Assembly (NCBI RefSeq): GCF_900129425.1
Contig: NZ_LT670817.1
Location: forward strand, 8,646,001-8,710,000
Length of the DNA: 64,000 bases
Direction of reading: 5' to 3'
From: Bradyrhizobium erythrophlei
Lineage (GTDB): Bacteria > Pseudomonadota > Alphaproteobacteria > Rhizobiales > Xanthobacteraceae
Shown here piece after piece: positions 16,179 through 24,441 of the stretch (positions are counted from its first letter, which is position 1; the number at the start of each line of letters is the position of its first letter). The notes beneath the pieces are model-generated. The model had not been told where the DNA came from, did no database searches, and was given only the letters and a program-made list of their open reading frames with translations. Made by a program: the position numbers and the translations under genes.

Positions 16179-17195
16179 TTATGCGGTCATCATCAATGGT
16201 TTCGATTTCCGACGATAGGCCAAGAAGCCGATACCAACGAAGCCGAGAAGCATCATTGCCCAAGTAGATGGTTCGGGCACTCCCGTAACCTCGTCGACGA
16301 ATGCATCGGCGATCACCAAATGCGCGGCCGCTGTCGGGTGAATGCCGTCCCAATACGCATAAGTGTTGCAATTCGCGCCAGCGACAGCCCCGCAGGCATC
16401 CGTCACGTTGGTAAATCCATAGGCGGAAGGATCGAGCGCAATCGACGTGCCCAGACCGAATATGTCGAAGGTCGATACGTCGGTTTTGCCAGCCAATAGT
16501 GCGGCAAGATCGGCGTTCATATCCTCCGCGAGCAACGTCCCTAGAGCGGCCCCGCCTCCCGCCACGACCGCTGGTGCAAGACCGAGATTGGGCGTGTCCC
16601 AGACAACAATGTGCTGGGCTCCCGCTAGGTTGAGTTCGTTGACTATGGTGAGGATGTTGGTAGCGAACGAAGCGGCGGTCGCCGCGATGGTCGCCGGAGC
16701 GGAGGACGGATTTGCCGCGATTGCTGAGAGTGCCGCCCGCGCATCGTTGCCGCCGCCCGCGACGACATAGAGTGCACTGGATGAGGCCGTGTTGCTGGTC
16801 GAAGTTAGATACTGGCTGGCCTGCACGAGCAGATTAGGGATCGGACCCGGTCCTCCGGTCGTCGCGCCGCCAAAGGCGAAGTTGGTGCCACCCGCCAGCG
16901 AGGGCGTGAGCGGCACACCGAGCGCAGACGCGGCGTCCGACGCCCAGACGGGTCCGTTGCTGAAGGTCCCACTTGAGGTCGCGGTGGCATAGGGTGCGCC
17001 GGGGACGTACGTGTTGCCCGTGATGGTCTGCGCCTGCGAGCCCCCCAGAAGTATGGCATCGTTGCCACTGTCCGAGAGGCTGTCGCCGAAGACGACCATT
17101 GAGGTGTACGGGATGGCGGCGGCCGGAAAACTCGCGAGCGCCATTGTCACTAGGCTAAATGCGGGTAGCACCTTGCTAAAATAGGCGTATTTCAT
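16179..17195 (-). CDS. SGNH/GDSL-family esterase with PEPxxWA-CTERM tail
   Basis: 338 residues. After a signal peptide (about residues 1-27, ending AAAIPY) the protein shows all GDSL blocks. Block I is VVFGDSLSDSGND (nucleophile Ser near residue 39), block II is NFAFGGATTGG, block III is VVAGGGNDAR and block V is YWDGIHPTAAAHL with the catalytic Asp and His. The C-terminus carries VPEPSTWAMMLLGFVGIGFL then AYRRK, the exosortase-type sorting signal. It would be an extracellular or surface lipase or esterase. Ribosome site GGGGGGA lies upstream of the ATG. It is transcribed in the same direction as the smaller PEP-CTERM gene but each has its own terminator. Confidence 0.9.
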   Translation of the reverse strand: MKYAYFSKVLPAFSLVTMALASFPAAAIPYTSMVVFGDSLSDSGNDAILLGGSQAQTITGNTYVPGAPYATATSSGTFSNGPVWASDAASALGVPLTPSLAGGTNFAFGGATTGGPGPIPNLLVQASQYLTSTSNTASSSALYVVAGGGNDARAALSAIAANPSSAPATIAATAASFATNILTIVNELNLAGAQHIVVWDTPNLGLAPAVVAGGGAALGTLLAEDMNADLAALLAGKTDVSTFDIFGLGTSIALDPSAYGFTNVTDACGAVAGANCNTYAYWDGIHPTAAAHLVIADAFVDEVTGVPEPSTWAMMLLGFVGIGFLAYRRKSKPLMMTA

Positions 17196-17560
17196 GGACG
17201 TCCCCCCTATGTTTTTCGTTTAATTTCTTAATACAGCATAAAGCATTCCCCATTTCCAGCGTAAACGCTCGAAATTTCATCAGCGACTTCCGCGAGATTG
17301 CTTCATTGATTTTGACCATCCGACCTCAAAACAAATTAACTACAGCCCGACGCGTGGCGCATGTCCGAGATGGGTCAAACTCGGACCTCGGGGCGGATCT
17401 GAGCTAGGTCCGCTTCTCCCCCAACAACAGACATGAGGCGACTGCTTCGGCATGTCCGTTCGGTGCCAGCCGAAGTTCACGCCTCCGCGCGGCAGGCGGG
17501 GTTTTTCGTTTGAGGAGTCGGCTTTACGTTTGCTTGAGACGAATGGTGTAGAACGCCGAG
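17196..17560. other. Gap holding repeat copy I
   Basis: The part near 17220-17340 is AT-rich and should contain the esterase promoter; the rest is repeat copy I. No gene is seen. Confidence 0.45.
17358..17470. repeat. TGTCCGC-type dispersed repeat, copy I
   Basis: GCATGTCCGAGATGGGTCAA, then TAGGTCCGCTTCTCCCCCAA, CAACAGACATGAGG and CGGCATGTCCGTTCGGTGCC. It is closest to copy A. Confidence 0.6.
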
Positions 17561-17800
17561 ATGGACGAGAGGCGTCAACAACCGCGTACAGAGATTGACG
17601 AACCGGCGTATATTTCAATCGGCGGATCGAGCACGAGCTGTCGCGTGCTAAACATCTCTGCTGAAGGGGCCGCGATCGAAGTTCCGAGCCCCTCCTATGT
17701 TCCAGATCGGTTTCAGTTGATGATCAAAAGGGATCGTGTGATCCGGAACTGCCGGGTCGCTTGGATAAGTGCAAACAGGATCGGTGTCGCATTCGAGTGA
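17561..17800 (+). CDS. PilZ-domain protein
   Basis: 79 residues, a single PilZ domain. The opening MDERRQQPRTEIDEPAYISI supplies the RxxxR switch (RRQQPR), and the second motif appears as LNISAEGAAIEVP, close to the D/NxSxxG consensus. The end is CRVAWISANRIGVAFE. PilZ domains bind cyclic di-GMP. With both motifs present, binding is plausible. A diguanylate cyclase is encoded at 61.2-62.9 kb but is not linked. Short stand-alone PilZ proteins are abundant in bradyrhizobia. Confidence 0.88.
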   Translation: MDERRQQPRTEIDEPAYISIGGSSTSCRVLNISAEGAAIEVPSPSYVPDRFQLMIKRDRVIRNCRVAWISANRIGVAFE

Positions 17801-17842
17801 ATGCAGCGCCTTCGCTATTTTTCGGCCGCCAAATCCGATGGG

Positions 17843-18037
17843 TTAGGCTGCGAGACCCTGCATCCCAACGACCGTGACAATCCAACGTGTGGGGCTGCTG
17901 GACCTATCTTCCATCACCGACCGGACCATCCCCGTGATAGTGGATCCCATTAACGTCAACGTCGCTTTTTCGCCTCGGTACTGGGCGTATCGGCAGCGTC
18001 TCGCTTCTTTTGGATCGGTCGTTTCGATTGTTTGCAT
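17843..18037 (-). CDS. Small conserved hypothetical protein
   Basis: 64 residues from the ATG at 18037: MQTIETTDPKEARRCRYAQY, then RGEKATLTLMGSTITGMVRS and a closing WIVTVVGMQGLAA. It is a small beta-rich protein with a basic first third. I recall similar short bradyrhizobial proteins without known function. A longer frame to 18112 adds a segment that does not look like protein. It converges on the PilZ gene. Confidence 0.6.
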   Translation of the reverse strand: MQTIETTDPKEARRCRYAQYRGEKATLTLMGSTITGMVRSVMEDRSSSPTRWIVTVVGMQGLAA

Positions 18038-18214
18038 GCTTGTCACCAATGGTCGCGGCACGCGAAAGCAGCTCCGGGACAGTCCGCGAGATATCAGCGA
18101 ACCATTAAGCAAAAATTGCCCATGTGCTGCAAACCGTCAGCATTTTTACTTAGGTTTCATTTGTCGCATGCAGCGTCTACGAACAATACTTCATCGAACC
18201 AAAGGGCGATGCTC

Positions 18215-18352
18215 ATGCGAGCTCTCGGTGCAACAGCGATAGCGACCCTCGTTCTCTACGTCGCGGATCAGTTGCTCTGGGCCGGGCGCTGCTCCGATGT
18301 CGTTGTCGACGCGCTAAAGCAGGTTGGCTTGGCTGTCGGGATTCACGCTTAG
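18215..18352 (+). CDS. Small single-pass membrane protein
   Basis: 45 residues: MRALGATAIATLVLYVADQL, then LWAGRCSDVVVDALKQVGLA and VGIHA. One hydrophobic segment covers residues 3-17. AAAGGG is well placed for the ATG at 18215, less so for the in-frame ATG at 18209. Proteins of this size and pattern recur in Bradyrhizobium as I recall; function unknown. Confidence 0.55.
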   Translation: MRALGATAIATLVLYVADQLLWAGRCSDVVVDALKQVGLAVGIHA

Positions 18353-18821
18353 AGATTCCGCTGGCAAGGCGACCTCCTCTGAGCGCACGCTTGCCTAGCT
18401 AAGGCTGAAGCGGTGACTGCCGTACCGCAATGAATTCCCGCCGTCGCATGTGTCCCTCCCGACCACGCCCGTGGGACCGACAGCCTAACACTTTGTTGTG
18501 GGGCAGTGCGCGGCATTTGAGAGAGGGCTTTGTTTCAAACCATACTGGCGATCGCCCGAGCCACTCGGACGATTGATTATATTTGATCTCTTCTATCATC
18601 AGTCCTGACAAGCGGCTGATCCGATTGAGTTTGCTCGTCGCCAGAAATTTTCGTTGACTAGAACTGATGATGATTCGTCAGTCTCCAACATTTTCAACAT
18701 CAGTAAGCAGAGCGAGGGGCTATCCTCGTATTGACCGAAGCTGACCGGGGATTGTGCCGCTTTACAAATCCTCGCGACTCGCTGCAGTTGTACGCCGCAG
18801 AGCAACAACTGGCGATTCCAA
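18353..18821. other. Intergenic gap with no gene seen
   Basis: I see no convincing frame, repeat or hairpin here. Short frames on both strands lack ribosome sites. Confidence 0.4.
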
Positions 18822-19034
18822 ATGACGTTCAAAGTTCAAGTCGCAAGCATCGACCTGATGGGCGGCATGGCCAATGTGGTCGCCTTCGATCAACCGACGA
18901 CCCCGACGCCGGGTCCTGCAGCATCTTTCAACCTTCAATTCCCCTTCACGCCTTCGGGCGGCGCGGATCATGAGAAGGAAAAGGTGATTGCGGCTGCAAA
19001 GGTCGTTCTGCAGCGGATTCTGACCGAAATTTGA
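18822..19034 (+). CDS. Small hypothetical protein
   Basis: 70 residues opening MTFKVQVASIDLMGGMANVV, with a Pro/Thr linker (DQPTTPTPGPAASF) and a closing Lys- and Ala-rich helix (KEKVIAAAKVVLQRILTEI). Composition is protein-like and the next gene follows 80 bp later on the same strand. There is no clear ribosome site and no family I can name. Confidence 0.5.
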   Translation: MTFKVQVASIDLMGGMANVVAFDQPTTPTPGPAASFNLQFPFTPSGGADHEKEKVIAAAKVVLQRILTEI

Positions 19035-19115
19035 TCTGAGAAACCCGGCTACCCAGCACGGAGAGCTGGGCCAGTATTTGGGGAGACGTTCCCCAACCAA
19101 CCCTCGGAGACTTAG

Positions 19116-19412
19116 ATGTGGGCACAAACTGCCTGTGAGGCCCTGCAGTCAGGCCACGTCCTTCAGCTTCGATACGATGGCTATACCCGCGACGTTGAGG
19201 TCCATGCCGTCGGGATCACCAAGGAGAACCACGCCATTATGCGCGTCTGGCAAGTCGCCGGCGGCAGCGTCAGCCACGAGCCGGTCGGTTGGAAGCTGTT
19301 GCGCTTGGACGAAGCCGCCGGCGCCTTTGTTACTAAGCTGAAATCTCTTGCCCCGCGTCCCGGTTACAAGCGCGGGGATAAGGTCATGAGCCGAATCGAA
19401 TGCCAACTCTAG
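19116..19412 (+). CDS. WYL-like small protein
   Basis: 98 residues from an ATG with CGGAGA upstream. It reads SGHVLQLRYDGYTRDVEVHA, then GITKENHAIMRVWQVAGGS and EPVGWKLLRLDEAAG. This pattern (YDG, VEVHAVG, a tryptophan strand, then GWKLLRLDE) resembles the core of a WYL ligand-binding domain without the HTH. WYL domains bind nucleic acid or nucleotide-like ligands in regulators of defence and DNA repair. Assignment rests on pattern only. It lies next to the recombinase, which converges on it. Confidence 0.6.
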   Translation: MWAQTACEALQSGHVLQLRYDGYTRDVEVHAVGITKENHAIMRVWQVAGGSVSHEPVGWKLLRLDEAAGAFVTKLKSLAPRPGYKRGDKVMSRIECQL

Positions 19413-19539
19413 GCTTCCGCAGTCACATGGCCTTTTGGTGATGCAGGAGTGCTATTGGCTGCACGTCCGGACCAATGGCACCTCATCCTCCTTTGTTCGC
19501 TTCATTTGGGCTTCTTTGCCGGGGCGCCGCGCCCGGGCC

Positions 19540-21348
19540 TCAAGTTCCATGGTCGCTGGCGGCCTCTGCTCCGTCTTCGAGCTCGACGGCTTCGATCGTG
19601 CCGCCTCTCGCGACGACTTGCTGCTGGTAACGCAACGGATCACCATCAGCCGGAAAGACGATCCGTATGGCACTGTCCCGAAAAGCTACGGAAAAATAGC
19701 GCTTGGATTGATCGGGGTGTCCCGCGCGCTGTTCCATTTGAGCGATGACATCCTCCAAGTCCTGGGCGTCAAGTTTCTTCATTTGATCGATCGATTTTCG
19801 TATCCTCGGGCTCTCCCCGATCGACGCTACTAGAAGCGTATCGATGAGCGCCTTTAGTTGAGACGCGACCTTCGCGCGGATCTTGAAAAGGTCTTCCGAG
19901 GACGGACTTTGCAACATGTCCACGAGCTGCCGGATTTCCTCTTTTCCGCGATGGTACCGGGACTCTCTGCCAAGCAGCTCCTGTTGCTCCAGGGACTTTG
20001 CGCCCAGGCCCTTGGTTAGTTCGGTCCGACGCTGCTCCAGTTCGTTGAGCTTGCCGGTGACGAACTCCACAGGACCCCCCTGGTTGAGAACTGCATACGT
20101 CTTTTCCATCAAGCCGTTGACGCTCAGCAGTTCGCCCCTCAGAGCCGCGATGTCACGTTCGAGACTGTTGCGCTTTTCGGAATGAGATGTCGCGTTTATG
20201 ACGCCTTCGATGTCCAATTCTTCCACGAAGGCGAGAAACGACGCTTCGAAGTCCTGGTAGCGCCACCGAGCGCTGGGGCAACCCCTTTGGCGTTTCGCGC
20301 CGTCACAGACGAGGTACTTGCCGCCCTTCGCTCCCACGCCCTTGTTTTCGTACAGGATCGGCGAGCGGCAATAGGCGCATTTCGCGATACCTGAAAAGAG
20401 GTTGGTGAAGGCCGTCCCCTTGCGGCCCGCACCGCTGCCCCTCCTCTGGGAGGTCGCGAACTGAGCTTGATAGAACAGCTCTTCGTCTACGACCGCGGGA
20501 TAGTAGCCCGGGACCGATTCACCCTCGGCGACTCGTTTGCCTTCGACCCTAACGTGGGGTTGGAGCTCGCCGAGTACCGCTCGGTTGGCAAGTATCTTGG
20601 CGACGTAGGTTTGATGCCACCCGTTCGGGCCACCGAACGTCGGGACCTTGGTTTTGTTGAGACGGCTGGCGATCGAGTACATTCCCACGCCCGCGGCGGT
20701 GTCGCGGAAAATCTGCCGAACTACCTCGACCCTTTCAGGGATCTGCAGGTAGCGGCTTCGATCCGGCGAAAGCGCTAGCCAAGCCGGGCACCACTTCGTC
20801 ATCGGTTTCCGGTCAGTCGCTTGGGTCCGCTTGTTCTTCCAGGCCGCGGCGATACGGCGGCTCTTCGTCAGGGACTCCTCGTGGGCGCGGCTCATAATCA
20901 CCAACGACATGATCAGGTCGGCCAGATCAGTCATTCCCGCTCGATAGACCCGGCCGTCCATCAGCGTGACCAGGTTGATGCCCGCTTGGATTATGCTGAG
21001 GAAAAGGGATTGCGCTTTGAGCACCTCTTCGCGGCTCAGCCGGTCCAAGGACTCCACTATCAGGTAGGACCCGGGTTTGACCCGGTCCGACCTGACTGCT
21101 TCCAGGAACTGCCCGAGAGCACCCTCGCGGGCGTTCATTCCCTTGAAGGCGGATACCCCGATGTCTTCGAGTTCGGCGCCCTGGGCTAACTCCAGCCCAT
21201 TCGCCTCGGCATAGGCTCTCGACGCCTCAAGCTGACGGCGACGACTGTCGCCCTTCAGTTGGTCGTCGGTCGACATCCGAAGGTAGGAATAGGCTTGGGT
21301 TTTCAAGGGGTAGCCGGGCCGCCAACTGGGAGGCCGGGCGGATACCAC
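19540..21348 (-). CDS. Large serine recombinase (integrase)
   Basis: 602 residues. The N-terminal resolvase domain (to about 165) opens QAYSYLRMSTDDQLKGDSRR with the catalytic Ser, followed by VESLDRLSREEV. A Recombinase domain (about 190-295) ends in NRAVLGELQPH. A zinc ribbon comes next (CAYCRSPILY, later CDGAKRQRGC), then a coiled coil (about 395-480) and a C-terminal tail. This is the plan of integrases of phages and integrative elements. The GTG at 21348 lacks a ribosome site; a TTG at 21306 would start directly before KTQAYSYLRM. The gene reads away from the truncated comM, whose remainder begins only about 30 bp from its start, as expected beside an attachment site. Confidence 0.92.
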   Translation of the reverse strand: MVSARPPSWRPGYPLKTQAYSYLRMSTDDQLKGDSRRRQLEASRAYAEANGLELAQGAELEDIGVSAFKGMNAREGALGQFLEAVRSDRVKPGSYLIVESLDRLSREEVLKAQSLFLSIIQAGINLVTLMDGRVYRAGMTDLADLIMSLVIMSRAHEESLTKSRRIAAAWKNKRTQATDRKPMTKWCPAWLALSPDRSRYLQIPERVEVVRQIFRDTAAGVGMYSIASRLNKTKVPTFGGPNGWHQTYVAKILANRAVLGELQPHVRVEGKRVAEGESVPGYYPAVVDEELFYQAQFATSQRRGSGAGRKGTAFTNLFSGIAKCAYCRSPILYENKGVGAKGGKYLVCDGAKRQRGCPSARWRYQDFEASFLAFVEELDIEGVINATSHSEKRNSLERDIAALRGELLSVNGLMEKTYAVLNQGGPVEFVTGKLNELEQRRTELTKGLGAKSLEQQELLGRESRYHRGKEEIRQLVDMLQSPSSEDLFKIRAKVASQLKALIDTLLVASIGESPRIRKSIDQMKKLDAQDLEDVIAQMEQRAGHPDQSKRYFSVAFRDSAIRIVFPADGDPLRYQQQVVARGGTIEAVELEDGAEAASDHGT

Positions 21349-21374
21349 CGATCCGGTTAATTGTAAACTCTATT

Positions 21375-22820
21375 GCGATCGTCGGGCTGCCCGACAAGGC
21401 GGTCTCAGAGGCGCGCGAGCGGGTGCGTTCGGCGCTGATCGCCTCCGGGCTGGCGCTGCCGGCGCGCCGAATCACGGTCAATCTGGCGCCCGCCGACGTT
21501 CCGAAGGAGGGCAGCCATTATGATCTTCCGATCGCGCTCGGGCTGATGGCGGCGATCGGGGCGATACCGCCGGATGCGTTGAGTGGCTTCACGGTGCTCG
21601 GCGAACTCGGGCTCGACGGCTCGATCGCGCCCGTCGCGGGCGTGTTGCCGGCGGCGATCGGCGCCAATTCGCGCGACGAGGGCCTGATCTGCCCGGCGGC
21701 GTGCGGCGCGGAGGCGGCGTGGGCGAGCCCGGATATCCAGATCGTGGCGGCGAGTTCGCTGATCCAGATCGCCAACCACTTCAAGGGCACGCAGGTGCTG
21801 TCGCGGCCGCAGCCGAAGGTGCACGAGGCCGAGGCCAATCTGCTCGACCTGCGCGACATCAAAGGGCAGGAGAGTGCAAAACGCGCGCTCGAGATTGCCG
21901 CCGCCGGCGGGCATCATCTGCTGATGATCGGCTCGCCAGGCGCGGGAAAATCGATGCTGGCGGCGCGATTGCCCTCGATCCTGCCGCCGCTGTCGCCGTC
22001 GGAATTGCTGGAAGTGTCGATGATCGCGTCGGTCGCCGGCGAAATCCAGGGCGGCGCGCTGACGGCGCGGCGGCCGTTTCGAGCGCCGCATCATTCCGCC
22101 AGCATGGCGGCGCTGACCGGCGGCGGCATGCGCGCCAAGCCCGGCGAAATCTCGCTGGCGCATCAGGGCGTGCTGTTTCTCGACGAGCTGCCGGAGTTCG
22201 ACCCGCGCGTGCTGGATTCGCTGCGCCAGCCGCTGGAGAACGGCGAGGTCGCGGTGTCCCGCGCCAATCACCGCGTCACGTACCCCGCGCGTTTCATGCT
22301 GGTGGCGGCGATGAATCCCTGCCGCTGCGGCCACGCCTATGAGCCCGGTTATGCCTGCAAGCGCGGACGGATCGACCGCTGCACATCCGATTATCAATCC
22401 CGCATCTCCGGCCCGCTGATGGACCGCATCGATTTGCGGATCGAAGTGCCGGCGGTGACCGCCGCCGATTTGATCCTGCCGCCGCCGACCGAAGGCTCGG
22501 CCGAAGTGGCCGCGCGCGTCGCCGCGGCGCGCGATATCCAGATGGCGCGTTACGCCGCGGCCGGATTGCCTGGTATCCGCACCAATGCGGAAGCGCCGGC
22601 ATCGGTGCTGGAGACCATCGCGCAGCCGGATGCGCAGGGCACAAAACTGCTGCGCGACGCCGCCGAAACCATGCGGCTGTCGGCGCGCGGCTATCATCGC
22701 GTGCTGCGGGTTGCCCGCACGCTGGCCGATCTCGACGGCGCGGAGAAAATCGGCCGGCTGCATCTGGCCGAGGCGCTGTCGTATCGCGCGCTGGCCGAGG
22801 ATCTCAGGCGCGCGGCGTGA
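21375..22820 (+). pseudogene. comM: ComM/YifB Mg-chelatase-like AAA ATPase, 5' end missing
   Basis: Family similarity begins abruptly at AIVGLPDKAVSEARERVRSA (21375), which in intact YifB/ComM is near residue 30-40 of about 510. The normal opening (a short beta domain ending ...PGLPAF) is replaced by unrelated sequence. The rest is intact: the ChlI domain, Walker A in MIGSPGAGKSMLAARLPS, Walker B in VLFLDELPEFDPRVLDS, the CRCGHAYEPGYAC zinc-like cluster and the C-terminal helical domain ending in RRAA. A GTG at 21423 could start a shortened protein. ComM is a branch-migration helicase used in natural transformation in other bacteria. The missing 5' codons should lie at the other end of the integrated element. 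Confidence 0.85.
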
Positions 22821-23388
22821 ACAGGGAATGCAACGCGATGCGATTTCTGGGTGCGGCAAGGTCAGCTGATTGGCTCAACTGATTTGCCCGTCAGGCAATT
22901 TCTCGAAAATCGTGTCCAGCCCCTTTTGAAAAAATATTCTGATTTTCCGAAGACGCGAATCAGTCTATCTCCTTCGCCGTCCCGTCCCGAAAGAGGGGCG
23001 CTCGCGCGATCGTCACGGACGCGGGGCGGGATGCGGTGGACGCGAATGCGCTGCAGACGACAGGCGCATGCGCGGACGGCGAAGTCGTGTGGTCCTGATG
23101 CCTCGACGCCGGCATCAAGTTTGCAAATCTTTGGCAAGCGACGGTGACAAGAAAGCCGATCACCGGGGAGATCACGTATAAGCCGTAAACCATTGCGTGC
23201 GGGAATGCCGGGTGATTCCGGTGGCTCGCTGTGAATACTCGTGTGCATACTTGTTACCCCAGCGCACACGAGGCTGCGGGTGCATCGGGCATCCGGCATT
23301 CCCCACGCCCTCTGTTTTCAGGGCGGATGTTTTTGGCAAACCTCGGACGCACTGCGCCGCGAGAATGCGAAGGTGTGGCTGTATTCGC

Positions 23389-23484
23389 CGTCATTGCGAG
23401 GAGCGAAAGCGACGAAGCAATCCACTCTTACTTACTTTCTTTCTTGCTGATCCATGGATTGCTTCGCTGGCGCTCGCAATGACG
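23389..23484. repeat. Palindromic dispersed repeat (CGTCATTGCGAG type)
   Basis: CGTCATTGCGAG (23389-23400) is matched by CTCGCAATGACG (23473-23484). Inside, GAAGCAATCCA pairs with TGGATTGCTTC. A long bacterial REP-like inverted repeat of a type I associate with bradyrhizobial intergenic DNA. Confidence 0.85.
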
Positions 23485-23554
23485 GTGTCGAAGTTCGCTG
23501 CGTCTCGGCTATTTGAAAATTGAATCGAACGCGTTGCAATCGCAATCCAGGCGC

Positions 23555-23636
23555 CGTCATTCCGGGGCGCGCGTTAGCGCGAACCCGGAATCTCGAGATT
23601 CCGGGTCTGGTGCTAACGCACCATCCCGGAATGACG
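23555..23636. repeat. Palindromic dispersed repeat (CGTCATTCCGGG type)
   Basis: CGTCATTCCGGG (23555-23566) is matched by CCCGGAATGACG (23625-23636). Between them lies a perfect 22-bp palindrome at 23584-23605 centred on CTCGAG. Confidence 0.85.
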
Positions 23637-23682
23637 GCGGATGGCGGACGGCGGACGGCGGATGGCGGATGGCGGATGGCGG
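23634..23682. repeat. 7-bp tandem repeat, seven copies
   Basis: Units of ATGGCGG or ACGGCGG follow one another without interruption (A-C-G, A-T-G, A-C-G, A-C-G, then three A-T-G types). A partial eighth unit follows. The array begins inside the end of the neighbouring palindrome. Confidence 0.9.
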
Positions 23683-23793
23683 ATGGTCCGGGCGCACAGC
23701 CTGTCCCGTCAACCCGACGGTAACGAGTTTTGTTTACCGTCTGCCAACCATAAGCCCCGGATCTCGAGGCCTGTCGTTGAGTGAGTGTGTGCA

Positions 23794-24261
23794 ATGTTGC
23801 GTTTCAAGATTCTGGCTTCGGCTGTTCCGCTGTTGATTGCCGCCGTGTTCGCGCGCGGCGGGCTGTTGCCGGGACCGCGGCCCTGCATCACCGTTGCCGA
23901 GACCTCGGTCGAGATTGCTTCGGCGCCCTGGCAGGCCCAGCTTCACGTCAGTTTCACCGACGATCCGGCACTGGCGACGGTGCGGGTCCAGATGGTGGAC
24001 AGTGCCGAGGCGGCGGATTTCGCGGTGGTCGACGATGTCGACAGCGAAGAGGCCGGTGCCTGCGAGGCCAATGCGGCGACGCGGCTGGTCGCGATCTTCG
24101 CAACGGCGACGGCGGCCGCGCCGGTGATTTATCTCTCGCCGGACGGACCGGCCGACTACCGGATCTTCGTGCGCTCGAAGACGTTCACGGCGCGCGAGGC
24201 CGCGGCCCTGATCGTCGGCGCCAGCCGCGGACACCATCGCCTCGAGGCCGCCTCTCTCTGA
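23794..24261 (+). CDS. Exported hypothetical protein
   Basis: 155 residues from the ATG at 23794. The opening MLRFKILASAVPLLIAAVFA is a signal peptide or anchor. The mature part (residues 30-150) alternates acidic and hydrophobic strands: AQLHVSFTDDPALATVRVQ, ADFAVVDDVDSEEAGACEAN, VIYLSPDGPADYRIFVRS. It ends with a helix EAAALIVGA. Two Cys could pair. I recognise a conserved alphaproteobacterial protein of unknown function at best. It lies upstream of the hybrid histidine kinase, separated by 180 bp, on the same strand. Confidence 0.65.
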   Translation: MLRFKILASAVPLLIAAVFARGGLLPGPRPCITVAETSVEIASAPWQAQLHVSFTDDPALATVRVQMVDSAEAADFAVVDDVDSEEAGACEANAATRLVAIFATATAAAPVIYLSPDGPADYRIFVRSKTFTAREAAALIVGASRGHHRLEAASL

Positions 24262-24441
24262 ATTTCAGGCTTAACGCGCTGTTAACCCTGTTCTCATCGC
24301 GGCGCGTGAAGCCGCCCGGCCGCAAGCACTTTGCAATGTCGCTTCGCCATCGTCGGCGCCGGGACAGACGCGCGTCAAGGCAGTCTGAAATGCTCGCGCG
24401 AAACGATCGCAGTCCAGGGCCATCACAGGGATAGTTGCGCG

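Larger units (their letters stand above)
1..21374. mobile_element. Probable integrated element, right end only (accessory region)
   Basis: The region ends beside a large serine recombinase, and immediately to its right comM lacks its first 30-40 codons. That is the arrangement expected when a serine-integrase element has inserted into comM. The content is accessory: an IS110 element, gene fragments, many small unknown proteins and regulators, and a dispersed TGTCCGC-type repeat not seen to the right. The left end lies outside the window, so size and true boundaries are unknown. A simple deletion of the comM start next to an unrelated recombinase is the alternative. Confidence 0.55.
22821..23793. 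other. Repeat-rich gap between comM and the next gene
   Basis: No gene is seen in this 970-bp stretch. The right half holds two palindromic repeat units and a 7-bp tandem array, annotated separately; the left half (22,870-23,380) shows no recognisable feature. Short frames here have no supporting signals. Confidence 0.5.

Noticed and set aside
21405..22859. Long open frame on the minus strand opposite comM (484 codons)
   Set aside because: It is the antisense shadow of comM: Arg-, His- and Gln-rich with no family pattern. The plus frame has clear AAA motifs.
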